From Pseudoneurospora amorphoporcata (taxonomy: Eukaryota > Ascomycota > Sordariomycetes > Sordariales > Sordariaceae): a stretch of DNA of 64,000 bases. This document shows positions 20,883 through 32,635 of this stretch, piece after piece; within the stretch, counting starts at the first letter, position 1, and every line of letters begins with the position of its first letter. The stretch spans positions 1 through 64,000 of the forward strand of contig MU859083.1 of assembly GCA_033297205.1 (NCBI GenBank). Reading direction: 5' to 3'. The notes below the pieces were generated by a model. That model did not search any database. It worked only from the letters and a program-made list of their open reading frames with translations, and was not told the DNA's origin. A program made the translations under genes and the position numbers.

Positions 20883-23800
20883 TCAATTCATAACCTGCAT
20901 CATCATCATCACCTCCTCCCTCCCCATCTGCACCCCTCTTCTCCCATCCTCCTCCTTCGTCTTCCACACCCCCTCCGCCATCTCCAAATCCTCCCTATTC
21001 TGCCTCGTCTCCCTCATCATCTCCATGTAGCCCCTCTCCAGGTCGCCCACTACTTCACTTACTTCCCCCTTTGCAGTCAGCCAATCCCGCACGTTCAATT
21101 TGGTTGCGGTTTCGCGGTGGCTTTGCGCCGTGCAACCCGCGAAGCAGCCACCCACGCCCTTGATTCGGTGATCATTGAACCGTGGATCGCCAACTTGGAG
21201 AATTGTTTTGACGCGCTGCGCGGCAATGACCGAGTAATCGTGTGTGGCGCTGTGGTTGTCCGTGATCTGATCTCTAAAAACGATGGAGAGTTTCAAGGCT
21301 TCACCGAGGCGGTTCAATCTGAAGAGCGTCTGGACGTGGTGGGAGAGACAGACGAGGGTGTGGGAGTGTGTTTTGCCGTACTTTTGGGATGATAGGGAGA
21401 GAGCGTGGCGGTTTACGAGGAGGGGACAGGGCAGGTGAGGTGGTGGCTGTAGTTGCGGCTTGATATTGGAGGGGGAGGGGGGTAAGGATTCTTGGAACTT
21501 ATAGCCAAGTTTGGCTAAAGGTTCAGAGGCCAGTGAGGTCATGAGGTCATCCTCGCCGTAGATGTCTTTGATTTTGTCGTAGTGGGCCCACAAGAGGTCG
21601 GTCTTCTCCTGGAAGGAGAGCGTGGTGGAAGAGAGGATCTCATTGCGGTACGCGACCTGCCTGTCAAAATCCGTTTCTTCTTCGACGAGGTTGTGTTTTT
21701 TGCGGTACTCGGCTTTCCTCCTCTCAATCTCCTTATCCTGTTGATCTTGTTCTTCCTGGGTCATGTTCGTGGTGGCCTGGGGATTTTGGGCCCTCTTTAT
21801 CTGGTACTCTGTTTCTATGATTAGGTCGCCACAGGGCTGGAAGTACTCGTGGTTGGACTTGATGCCGCTTTCCCATGTCATCTCGTCGGCTTGTTTGAGG
21901 GCTTCTAGTCGACCTTCGGGATATCCGGCTTCATTGAAGAGATCGGCTAGGCGGCGGAGAGCGAGAATCACAGGCTGGCAGTATTCTCCCGCTTCTTTGG
22001 GTGTAATATATTCTTCGGAATCAGTCTCGAGCTCCTTCCCGTCTTCTTCGCGGACGTATTTGAGCCTGTCCTTTTTGAAGCAGATATATCTCCATCGCTC
22101 GTAGGCTTCCAGGCGCACCACGTGGGCCTTGTGCCAGTTTTGGCGCTTGGTGTAGAAGTCGCCTAGTTGGTCTATAGCGTGGATGGCGCGTCCCTCGTCC
22201 AGCCAGTCGTTCTTCTTGTATCGTTCGATAGAGGAGATAAGAAACTTCTCTGCTTCTTCCCAGTTGCCAACGTCTTCATTAGCCTGGGCCCAGACCTTGT
22301 CGTAATAAGCTTCACGGTACATATCGCCGACAGCTGTCGGAGGTGCGTGTTCGTTTAGTGCGAGTCCGTGGGGTATCAGTTTTGTCCGGTAGCTGAAGTC
22401 TTCGGGACGAGACGTCTCAGGTATAGACTCGAACAGAATGCATCGAGCTGAGAGCGCGTAGGATTCCTTCTCGGTGAATCCATATTGGTCTCTGGCTAAG
22501 GTATCCAGTCTATCTCTGGCCCAGGAGTGAACTAGCACGTGCATAGACAGCGACCGATGTCGGTCTATCCTTACAAGAGAGAACTGTTTGAGGATGCTTG
22601 CACCGCGGCGGAACCAGGTCGGATCCCACTTTCGGTCCTCGTCGAGCTCAATGATGATGTTGGCGTTGCGGTCGGTGTCTCCCCCGAGCTGCACATCAAT
22701 GGGCATTTCTTGTAATCCACCAGCTTCCTTCTCGAGAATCTCGGCTCGCCAGTTGGCTGCTCTCATAATCATCTCTTCGGGTATGTTATCGTAGTGGTAG
22801 AAGCAAATGATGTCGAGGATCTTCATGGCTGTTTCGTAATCCCGTGCGTGTTGATCTTCGTTAATCCTTCGGGATTGTCTCTGGAGGGCGAGATACGACA
22901 AGTCAAAGGTTACATATACAGCCGGATCACCTTCCATGTCTATGCCTGTCGTTGACTCCTGTCTCTCCCTCAGCAATCTGTCGCGCCTCTTTCGGAACTC
23001 CGTCAGGTAGTCCTCAATATTGCGCTCTGTCATATGGATGTTGGCACCGGCTTGATCGATTGCCAACGGCAGACATCCCAGCTCCTTGACTAGAGCCGTA
23101 CACTGCTGTCGCTCTTCCGGATCGACGATTGTGCGGTGGAGAGTTTTGATGAAGAAGGTTATGGCTTCGTTGTCGTCCATCTCCCGGACTTCTGAGACAT
23201 GCTCTGGACCTAGCCTTTGCAGAAGTGTGTTGGCTCTGCTGGAATACAGCAGATTACCTTTGTTAGGGGTAATGTTGTTGTACTGCCCGTATTCGTCGCC
23301 CTTGTGAGCGTAGTTGTCGAAGATGAGAAGCCATTTGCCACTGGAGGCATTCATCCAGTGCAGGACAACAGCCTGAGATTCTTCGACTTTATCCGTTTGT
23401 ATGCCAAGTTGTAACGCGATACTGTGGTAGCTTTGCTGCACCGTGTTTTTGTTGGTAGCATCAAGCCAGAAGACGTGCTCGAACCTACATCAGAATCAGT
23501 CAGAGTCCAGGAAAGTTTCAATGTTCAAAGCATGAGGTATTACCTGTTTCCGTAAATCTCGGCAAACCTTAGGGCGATTTGGGTCTTTCCAATGCCGCCC
23601 ATGCCCCAGAGAAGATATTCCTGGCGTCGCTGGCTACCCCCATCTGGGTTTGAAAGCAACGCTTTCACCATCTTCCTGAGAATGTCATCCCTTCCGGTGA
23701 AGAAGTTGCTAGACAATCCCATAGGACGAGCTTGTAGCGACATGGCCACCGCACTCTTTTCCAGCAGACCTGTGCAAAAGTAAGTCTCCGAACGACAAGA

Positions 23801-25069
23801 GTCACTGGAAATGGTGCACTTACAGACCAAGCCAATCCACGCTCCTTCTGTTTTCCTTTCTGCAAGTATCCGAGCAACCTTTTCGATCTGATCCGCGACT
23901 TCAGGACGATCCATGTAGTCCTCCGTCATCTTCTTCAGCATCTTCATCTTCTTGTAGTCCGGCAGTTTAACCTCATCAGCCGCACCGGGGACACTGAAGC
24001 GGAAGTATGTCTCGTTCCACGCATCGAGGAATCTGGAAACGTCGATGTGTTTGGGATCAGGGTCCGTCAAGCTATCCTTCATCACTTTACCTATTCGCCA
24101 GCCCCAAGTAAGACCCTGGCCGAACCACCGACCGGATTTTCTGAGAGTCTTGTCTGCCTTGGTGCCGCACCCAAGGCTCAGAATACATCCTAGTTTGAGG
24201 TTTGGATCAAGGGATGTGCCTGCTTCGTTCAAGACTTCGGTTATGGGGTTGTTATATCCCAACGCGCCATCAAGAAATTCTTCCTGGACGTTATTGTCGC
24301 TGACCGTCATCGGAGCGAAGAATGTTGGCGCCGCCGCAGTCGCTCTTGCGGCTTCCCAGATCTTGCAGTTGCTGTATTTCTTGTCCTTCGAAGCGTAAGT
24401 GCGGAAGCGTTGAGGAGCACTGATATTTGCGGAATTTACGGCGCAAACAAACACTTTGCCGGTAGTCGGCTCTTCAGTCGGGTCGTACATGAGATCGCTG
24501 GTGTTTCGTTCCTGGACGAGCTTTTTAACTGCTGTTACGAGTGCTTCTGGTCCGTATTTTGCGCTGATTTCAAATGTCTTCTTGTTGCTCTTGTGGAAGA
24601 TGACTTTGCCAAGGTCGAGATACTTTTCTAGAGCTTCTTCGGTGGACATACGTAATCTACCGAGCAGAATTGCCACCAGTCTGTGGAAAGAGGCATGTCA
24701 ATTGTCAATCTCGTGTCAATGGTTATGCCGATGTATGGTTTTTGGTGGTCTGGCCCCGCTGCGGACTGGACGAGGCTGGCAAAGAAAATAGAAAACAGAA
24801 AGAAAACTCACCCTCCAGTACTGGTGCCGCCCATAATGTGGAAGTACTCGCATGGCTTCGGTAATTCCTTGAGATTTTCGAGTTGCTGCACCCTCTTCAT
24901 GATCCTGTGAAGCATCGCCACTTCCGATATCCCGCGAACTCCTCCGCCGTCTAGTAAATCATGTTGTTAGCTTTATCTCGTCGGATGAGGAAATGGACTG
25001 ATACATACCCAAAGACAGCAAATTGACCGGGCCATCGATTCTGTGGTGCCTTTTCGGTTCGTAAACCAT
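20883..25069 (-). CDS. plp-1: patatin / NB-ARC / TPR protein (NLR-like), PLP-1 type
   Basis: Five exons: 25069-25009, 24950-24812, 24680-23824, 23769-23544, 23484-20883. All four introns (24951-25008, 24681-24811, 23770-23823, 23485-23543) have GT-AG ends and restore one 1294-residue frame. Residues 21-27 are DGGGVRG (oxyanion hole), Ser64 is the nucleophile in GTSTGG, and Asp204 lies in DGALG, so the phospholipase dyad is intact. The NB-ARC region begins near 370 with P-loop GMGGIGKT (408-415), a Walker B-like KWLLIFDNY and a GLPLA-like CLPLAIDQAG. The C-terminal half is helical and TPR-like. This order is that of Neurospora PLP-1, which monitors the SNARE SEC-9 and causes fusion-triggered cell death. 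sec-9 lies 4.8 kb away here. The symbol rests on architecture plus neighbourhood. The protein ends in a Met-rich tail. Confidence 0.85.
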
Positions 25070-26395
25070 CTTGCCCCCTTTTTCCTCATGCGTTCACTCT
25101 TTCTTCCAGCAAAACCTCGATGCAGAGGGGTATCACAGGAAGCAAACACTTGACAAGTCGCGAACAACTCGGTCAATCAGCCAGACACACTGACATCGAT
25201 ATAGCCAGCCCACAGCAACGGACGAAGCCCGAAGGGTGGGAAAAGCGCCACCACCGTCTTCATATACCTACCAAGCCATCCCACCCCACCTTGAAACTGC
25301 TTCTTCTTCTTCTTGTTCCCAAGATTGGACGCGAACAACGGCCGCCCACATCCCCTCCCCTGTATCGGTTGGGCGTTCAGCCTGGCCCCTCGGTTCGAGG
25401 GTGCTCCGTCTGCAGATCCACGTTGTAACCCGCCGGTGTGTCATGGTGGTCGTCGAATTGAAATCGTCAGCGCTTAAGCCGTACGGTTAAGGCGTCCAAA
25501 AGCCACTGGGCATAGCCGCAGGGTTACATTACAAGAGGAGTCATGGTACGAGACCGCGGTTGGCACAGTAAGCGTTGGCGGGGGCGGCACTGGTATGGGG
25601 TCGGGGCACTGAGTCGAGACTGATCTTGTCGGGAAGGCATCTCCATAGTATCGCTGACGCTGCCATTTCATTATACCGATGGTTTTGGGGAAATTCTGGG
25701 ATGGAGTGTTTTTGTTGTTGTCGTGATGATGATGTTTGGGCAATGAGGTGGAGACGGGAAGTGGATGTGGAGGATGGAATGGAACGGAGGAAAGTGGAAG
25801 TCCTGCCCGTTGTCGGAGGGCGCTCTTTCATCCCGTCCGTTACCTAATCTTCAGCGGGACGAGCCGCTGTCGTCCGAAGAAGCTCACTGTGCGCCTAACT
25901 GTGCTTGCTGTACACCCCTGAAACCCCACTGAAAGCGTGTTGTAACTGAAAGCGCCAACCTGCATCGATCCCATTCTTTCACTTTTTCTCATTACCAGTC
26001 GTCCACTCATGGAAACATCTTTCACGTTCCTAAGGAGATACGCGCTCCCAGAATAATGAAGGTATACTATCCGATTCGTTAGGTCATTGGAGAGCGGCTA
26101 ATAACTGAACCTTAGTCAAAGGAAAATCGGCCAGAAAATGGCCGGCCTCTCCGTCCTGCTCAATGTTCACACCCTCCTTCGGGTCTAAACACGGTTACAT
26201 GCATGTAACTCACCGTGGACATGGGCTTGGACAGGTCGACTTCTATGTTTAGCTGTTCGTCTTGAACATATATATCCATGGTATCCCAAAGCCCAGGGGC
26301 TCCGGTGACCACATGGCACGAACATGTCAAGCTCATCAAAATCCAGCCTTGAATTATAACGCCCTTGTGATCCGTGAAACACAGATCCAAATACA
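25070..26395. promoter_or_regulatory. divergent intergenic region between plp-1 and the pseudo-patatin gene
   Basis: The 1.3-kb gap separates two head-to-head start codons (25069 minus, 26396 plus), so it must hold both promoters. Open frames inside it are short and without family motifs. No inverted duplication of the promoter itself is obvious by eye. Confidence 0.5.
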
Positions 26396-28287
26396 ATGTC
26401 TTCTGATGATGATGTCGTCAACATCCTCTCGCTGGGTAAGAATCTCCTTGACCATGTAGTCTTCTCATGAACTCACCTTAACTTGTTTGTTAGACAGATG
26501 GCGGAGGAGTCCGTGCCTTGTCAGAAGTCATAATGCTTGACAGAATCATGAAAAGGATTCAAGAGAAGCAAGGGCTCGCAGAGATTCCGAAACCATGTGA
26601 CTACTTTCACCTGATCGGAGGAATTGGCACTGGAGGGTGAGTGTTCTCGGCCCGTGATCACTACCTCTACCTAACGCTTACTCCGACGTCCAGGATCGCC
26701 GCGATCCTTTTCGGAAGATTACGCATGACGACTACCGAGGCTCTCACAGGGTACGAGAACATCGCCAGTGAGATCTTCAGCACCGCCAAGAGAAGGCTTG
26801 AATTCAACATCGCTTTCAGAGAGGAAAAGGTCGAGCGGGGAATGAAGAACGTCATGAAAGGCCGCAAAGACGGCCATCAGATGAGAGACGACAAGGGCGA
26901 ACGTTCCACCGGGAAGTCGTTTGTGGTTGCGCGACGAGCCGATCACTCTTTATGGCGCATACGCGCCTACCGTCACAAGGAGCAGCAACGGGACTCCATG
27001 ACCATCTATGGAGCTGCAAGGTGGACCGCAGCCTCGATAGAGAACAAAGGGGACCGGGAACGGTTACTCTCCGACGACACCAAGGATTTCAAAAACCCGA
27101 TAAGGGAAGTGCTCGATGAGGCAACCCAAGTCTTGGATAACACAGCCAAGGTTGGTTGCGTTTTGAGCCTCGGGGCAGGCTCCCGAGAAACAATCAACCG
27201 CTACGACATAGCAAAAGATGGCAAGAAACGAGACGGCGAAAAGGCCCATATCGATATGAGGAGGCGTTTCGAAAACGTCCCAAACACATACTTTCGGCTG
27301 GATGTCGACGGCATGGCCGACAGAGTTGAGGCTCAGCCATCTCATGAAATCCCACTGGTGAAGCGCGAAACGGAAACGTGGCTGAACACCAGTGGCATCA
27401 AAGGTTATATCGACAGACTCGTCGACGTCCTCATCAAAGGCACCGCATCAGGCATTACCGTCGACAAGCTCACATTGGATGTGATAAGCTCCAAGCCGAG
27501 GCAGGAGGAAACCGCCGAATCTTCCACAACAACACATCCAGTGTCTCAAGCGAACTCAACCTCGTATCCACCCGCCCCCAACTACATCAACACTGACTTG
27601 GACCCCAACGACCCTACGTACCTCTCCGAGCAAGCCGACCTCTGGGCTCAATACTCCGACTACTTCTCGGCCCTCGGCCCTTTGGCTTCCGAATCCCGCG
27701 ACCTCTTCGGCCGAATCCTCCATCACATGACCATCCACAAGCACCTCTCGTGCGCGCTCCGCGTCGCCGACGAGTTCTACAAGCGCTGTGTCGCGCGCGA
27801 CGGACCCTCCGCGCACTACTCCACCAGCTTTTTTTACCTCATGCACCTCACCGCCCAAACCATTCAGATCGCCGACGTCTTCGGCGCTGTCGAGCGCCAG
27901 GAAGAGCTGGTTGCTCTTTGCTCAAAGCTATCGGGGCCCGATCACCGTAACACCAGGGCGACGAAGGAGACGCTGGAGGTTTTGAAGAAGAATAGAGACA
28001 CAAGGGTGATTACGATGGCACAGGCAAGGATCATTATGAAAAAGTATGAGGATTGGAAAGGGAAAAGGTCGGACGCGGAGTTGAGAGCCGAGGTCGGGGA
28101 TGAGAGGTTTGAGCAGAAGTATAGGGAATATGTAGATGCGAATGTGGCGAACGATAGGGTGCCGGTGGAAAACGTCTGTGAGGTTAAGGGGGGATGTAGG
28201 GAGAAGGGGTTTAGGGAGGTGGATCGTAGGATGGGGATAAGTAACGATGTTGAGGTGGAGAGGGGGTTGATAGAGGATTTTAGTTAA
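26396..28287 (+). CDS. patatin-like pseudoenzyme, paralogue of the plp-1 patatin domain
   Basis: Exons 26396-26435, 26498-26636 and 26694-28287 give 590 residues. Introns are 26436-26497 and 26637-26693, the second with a CTAAC branch. The protein starts MSSDDDVVNILSLDGGGVRA, so the oxyanion-hole motif is kept (14-19). Where PLP-1 has GTSTGG this protein has GIGTGG: the nucleophile serine is glycine (residue 57). The DG dyad motif is replaced by SDDTKDFKNP near 187. Further matches to PLP-1 include AAILFGRLRMTTTEAL, IYGAARWTAAS and VGCVLSLGAGS. No P-loop is present. The C-terminal part has helical, TPR-like text (LWAQYSDYFSALGPLA, VADEFYKRCVARDG). Both intron positions and phases, and the 139-nt exon 2, equal those of the divergent plp-1 gene. 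Codon bias and a long intact frame suggest selection is, or was until recently, acting on it. Function unknown; decoy or regulator is inference. Confidence 0.8.
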
Positions 28288-29898
28288 GGGAGAAGAAGGA
28301 AGAGAGAGGATTGGTCGTGTAGGGCGGAGGTGAGGGATTCGTTTCCTTCTCTTCATTTCTCTTTCTACATACACACTTCTCACTTCCCCACCGAATGGTA
28401 AGGTACGCATGTCAATCCGGAACCAGCCAGCCCATGTCCATTCTTCATTCATGAAAATGTCTCCTTGAGCAAATCACCTTCCAAGCTCCCCTAAGCTACC
28501 TGGATACTTCATCATCCAAAGATTAGTTAAACAGTCAAGTGACCAGCCAAGTAACTATCTATCCCTAAAGGAGAATAATGGACGCTGGTTATATAATGTA
28601 TAACCACTTTTCATCACATCCATCCTACCTACCTACCTACCTACCTACCTACCTACCTACCTACCTACCTACCTACCTACCTACCTACCTACCTACCTAC
28701 CTACCTACCTACCTACCTACCCACCCACCCAACCAAACCACTCATCCATCCATCCACACATCCACAAAAAGACAGACCACCAGCCTCCTAAATATCCTCC
28801 CGTCCAAACCTCAAAACATTCACAGAATTCACATTGAGGTTATCGTCACAGGCCGTAAACCATACATAGACTAACACACCAAAACATCTCACAGACAAAG
28901 TAAAGCCAAGACGACAGATAGTCCCATACGATGGGCAAAGAAACGAGAAGCTACCTTATCAGCTTATCTAGATACATTGGATGAGAGAGAAGATGTCCTT
29001 ATAGGTCTATTTGCAATAACACGGGCATGACAGGAATACCGATAGTACCGATGAGATGAAAGAACAAGATCCCACCCAGCACAGTAAGATACCTTACCTA
29101 CTTGGCATGTGCCATCACTCGGGCAAATTCAATGGAAAATACAGTAGTAGTAGTAGTAGGTAGGTATCTGTATCCAACAATGTAAATGAAATGGGCCGGA
29201 TGACAGGCATCGATGGAGGTATCTTAGGATCCTTTCACAACGCAAGTCAGGGGGTCGGGTTCAACGAAGATGTAGACTAGCGATTAGAATAGAAGGAGCA
29301 ACTCCCATCGTGACTGGCGAGGGGGTGGTGTTGCTGATGATGTGAGCTATGAGTGAGTCCTGGTATTCGGGAGAATAGATGGCTTGTACTTGGGCTTTTC
29401 TATAGAAAGGTTTTATGTAATCGTTCTTTTGGTTACTCGTCAGGGCTTCCCTTAGGAAAGGCGAATGTGGTACCAACGGTTAGATAGATCTACTCGTGAG
29501 GTCTTCACTGCCTATTCATCGAACATATGTTTTGTCTAGTATAGTTTGTTTTCAGCAGTTAGCTTCGAAACAAGTTACGAGCCACCAAACAGATCACAAT
29601 AGAGACATCATGTACATGACTTGGTCTATTAGTAGATATTTACCGAATCATTGTAACGGCCTGCCCTTGTTCTGACATATTTCCCGAAACCATCATTCGA
29701 GGAAGGACCCTTACACCAGACTCACCGCAGAAACATTTTTCAATGATCAAAAACATTCCTTATACCCACAGTGTCAACATAATAAACACTGAAGAAAGGG
29801 GTACCACATGTTCGCAACAAAAAGTTGAGACCAACAAACTCCGGCCCATTCCAAACCATCCGATCGAAAACCAAAAACATGCCAAATCATTTTCTTTT
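28288..29898. other. convergent intergenic region between the pseudo-patatin gene and sec-9
   Basis: No gene recognised. The stretch holds the long CCTA microsatellite listed separately, a short TAG/GTA repeat near 29144-29165, and the 3' flanks of both converging genes. Confidence 0.5.
28624..28720. repeat. (CCTA)n microsatellite, about 24 copies
   Basis: An uninterrupted tetranucleotide array of 97 bases followed by CCAC and CCAACC variants. The open frame across it (repeating Tyr-Leu-Pro-Thr) is a by-product of the repeat. Confidence 0.95.
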
Positions 29899-31336
29899 TT
29901 AAAACCTCTCGAGCGCCATCTTGTTCCTGCGAACCTCGATGTTGAGTCTATCCGTCTGTTGCAAATTGTTAGTGCGTTACTCTTCCCGGCATCCTCTCCC
30001 AGCAGAAAGCAAAACAACTTACGGTCTCGGTCATGGTATCAATATACCTATTACTGAGGTCCAGACCCGCGCTGATATCCAAAGCACCCTCCCTCAGCTC
30101 ATCCGCAACCTGCTCCATAAGGGCAATCTTGACGTTGATGGCATTCTCGTTGTGATTCATCTCCTCATCGTCCTCCTCCAGGACATACTTCTTCTTGTTG
30201 TCAACACCGCCGCCAAGACCCAGCTTCTTAGGCTTCATGGCGGCCATCTGTGCTTGTGAGCGGTTCTTGTAGAGCTCGCGGGCGTTTTCCTCGCGGATCG
30301 CCTTCTCTTCAAGCTCGGCTTGCAGGCGGTCTTGATCCATCCTGTCAAGCGTCTTCTTGCTGTGGCCCACGGGCAGGAACATGGAGCGGTTCACCCTCTC
30401 GAGTTCCTTCACGCTGGCCTTAGCTATACGAGCTTGGCCCACTGTAGGTAGTGTCAGCAATCAGGCCATTTGCTTCAGGTTTGCTGCACATGGCAAAGAC
30501 TCACTTCCGTGATCAATGTTTCCCTTGGCATACAACAGCCTCTCGTTTTGCTCCCTCAGCTGTTGTCGGGCACTGAGCATGTTGGCCCTAGCAGCATAAG
30601 CCGCCTCCAGAGTCCGATCCGTAGTGTCGATGGTGGCATTTTGCTCCTTCACAATCTCGTTTCGAACTTGGTCGTACTCCACGTCCTCCTTCTGCTCCTC
30701 CGTGAGTTCCTCCGCTGGCACACCATACTTGTTGCCATAGACTTCCTGGGGAGACGGCTGATAGATTCCATCAGGCTGAATCTGCCCGGGCTGCTTGTTG
30801 TCGCCATATGTTACGGGATATTGCTGCTTGGCGGGTCCATCAGGCTGAATCTGCCCGGGCTGCTTGTTGTCTCCATATGTGACGGGGTACTGCTGCTTGG
30901 TCGGAGACGGTTGAGCAGAAGGACCAGCCGAGACGCCCGAGCTGTACTTGGAGCTGGAAAATGTTTGGCTCTGGTTGGAGTTGATGGAGGGCTCGTAGCG
31001 GTTCTGGGTGCTGGTAGAAGGGGTATCGTAGCGGTTATCGCCATATCTATCCGTGGTACCGAACCTGTCGTTGGCATATCTTCCCGCAGCAGGTGGCTGC
31101 TGGACCGGACCTCCGGCGGAGTAGGGAGGAGGAGCTTGGTTGTTCTGGTACGGGGACGGGCCGGAGGGAAGACCACCGGGATGGGGACCACTGCTAATGG
31201 TGCTCGATAGAGTAGCCTGAGACTGAGCAGGGCTTGCGTGCTGGTTCGCATACGGATCGGCCGCTGATTGCTGGGCATAGGGGTTCTCGGCGGCGGCACC
31301 CTCCTTGTTCTTCTTTCGTCCGAATGACCAGCCCAT
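29899..31336 (-). CDS. sec-9: SNAP-25-type t-SNARE Sec9
   Basis: Exons 31336-30505, 30441-30023 and 29955-29899; introns 30442-30504 and 29956-30022 restore a 435-residue frame. The N-terminal half is low-complexity (Gln, Pro, Ser, Tyr) and starts MGWSFGRKKNKEG. The first SNARE helix (Qb) lies around IDTTDRTLEAAYAARANM and LREQNERLLYAKGNIDHG. The second (Qc) is near the C-terminus: VADELREGALDISAGLDLSN and, across the last intron, TETTDRLNIEVRRNKMALER. There is no transmembrane anchor, as expected for this class. Sec9 pairs with syntaxin and synaptobrevin for exocytosis at the plasma membrane and is essential. In Neurospora it is also the polymorphic partner sensed by PLP-1, whose likely gene lies upstream here. 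The N-terminal part contains a tandem 69-bp duplication. The last exon codes only 18 residues. Confidence 0.93.
30768..30901 (-). repeat. 69-bp tandem duplication within sec-9
   Basis: Two adjacent copies (period 69 bp, 23 codons) encode KQQYPVTYGDNKQPGQIQPD-type segments in the disordered N-terminal part of Sec9. The copies differ at only a few positions, so the duplication is recent or maintained. Confidence 0.9.
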
Positions 31337-32087
31337 CTTGGGAAACTGTAATGATTACAATACTTAGTACACTTTGAGGGTTTATTGGAACAAGGGAGAT
31401 GTCAGAAAGATGGAAACTGGTGTGTTGTGATGGACAAGATGCGGTGGAACTGGAACGAGAGGAAAGAGAAAAGGAGTTGGATATGGATGGAGGGTCTGTT
31501 TTAGGGAGAATATGAGGGAAACAGGGGATGCAAGTTGTCCCCCCTGGAGAACGCTCCAAATGTCTTGACGTGTGTCTGGAGAGTGTTCCAGCTTTCTGTG
31601 CTTCTCCTGTGGCCTTCTGTGGCCCGCCCGATGCCCGCCCGATGGACTGCCGTACATGATGATTGGGGGAAGGCCCGTAATACAAGCGTCGTAACCATGT
31701 CGGCAGGGAGTCCCATGCTCACGTGTAGACGAGTTGCAGAACGCAAGAGCTGCAGGGGCCGGGCGGTTTGGAGACGCCTGCATCGAGACGGGAAAGTGCT
31801 AACGGATCTCGCGGGTCTCTGGCCTGTAAGCGGCAATTTTTGGGTGCCTCTGTTATGCTAATGGCGGCGTGGAACATGTTGACTACTAACACCGACTGGT
31901 GGCCTGCTTCAGCTGCGTCTGCGTCTCGCCCATCTTTTGATTTCCTCTTTTGGTCCTCTTGTGAGACTGTCCGTGGGCTGTTGAGGCTGTGTTGACATTC
32001 CTGGCTCTCTTGGCGGTGGACGTGCCGGTGTTCATCGCCACCCCATGTACCGAATCAAGACGTCTTGTCTGATGTTTCCTCGAGGGC

Positions 32088-32635
32088 TCAGGGTCTAGTC
32101 CAAAGTCGAAACATGGGTGGTGTTGATGGGGCCTCCTTTTCCGCTGGTTCCTTGGTTGCTGACTGGTGGAGGAGACGCTGAAATGCGAGGAAATGGCAGT
32201 GGATATGGGCGATCCAGGGGAGGGCGGGCTTGAACATGTCGCAGGCTAGGGCTGTGCTGTGGATGGTGGTGTAGGGGCCAGTGCTAGTGCTAGTGCTAGG
32301 GGGCTGAATGGTGTTTTCATATAAATGCTTACCATGATCCCACACGCCAAACACCGCCATATTGATGGCTTCTTCGCCTTCTTCTCCTTCAACTTCTTCA
32401 TCATCATCTTCTTCTTCTTTTTGGTCTTCTTCTCTCCCTCCTCATCGTCGTCCCCCTCCTCCTCCTCCTTTGGTTCAGGTTGTACCTGAGCTTCGGGGTC
32501 GGGGTCGGGGTCGGCATCATCGGTGCCCCGTGTGTTTCTTGTCATGGTAGCCCAAATGCTGTATCTCCGGGCGGGTTCAGGCTTCTCCCAGATATTGGCC
32601 TCTCGCCAGGCGGGGTTCCATTTTTTTAGACCCAT
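32088..32635 (-). pseudogene. acidic hypothetical protein with a frame break in a low-complexity stretch
   Basis: From ATG 32635 the frame reads MGLKKWNPAWREANIWEKPE and PARRYSIWATMTRNTRG, then an Asp/Glu/Pro-rich run. Further downstream another frame carries the convincing text EEGEEAINMAVFGVWDH. This joins, through intron 32252-32332 (GTAAGC to CACAG), to ALACDMFKPALPWIAHIHCH and FLAFQRLLHQ, ending at 32088. The two frames are offset by one base within the purine-rich run near 32430-32450, and no GT-AG intron bridges them. A one-base length error or mutation in a G run would explain it. The conserved core looks real, since it is not low-complexity. Alternatively only a short protein starting at the Met of NMAVFG is made. 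Family not recognised. Confidence 0.4.

Noticed and set aside
28578..28874. 98-codon frame coding Tyr-Leu-Pro-Thr repeats
   Set aside because: Produced by the CCTA microsatellite, whose length is not a multiple of three times any conserved unit; no conserved flanking protein.
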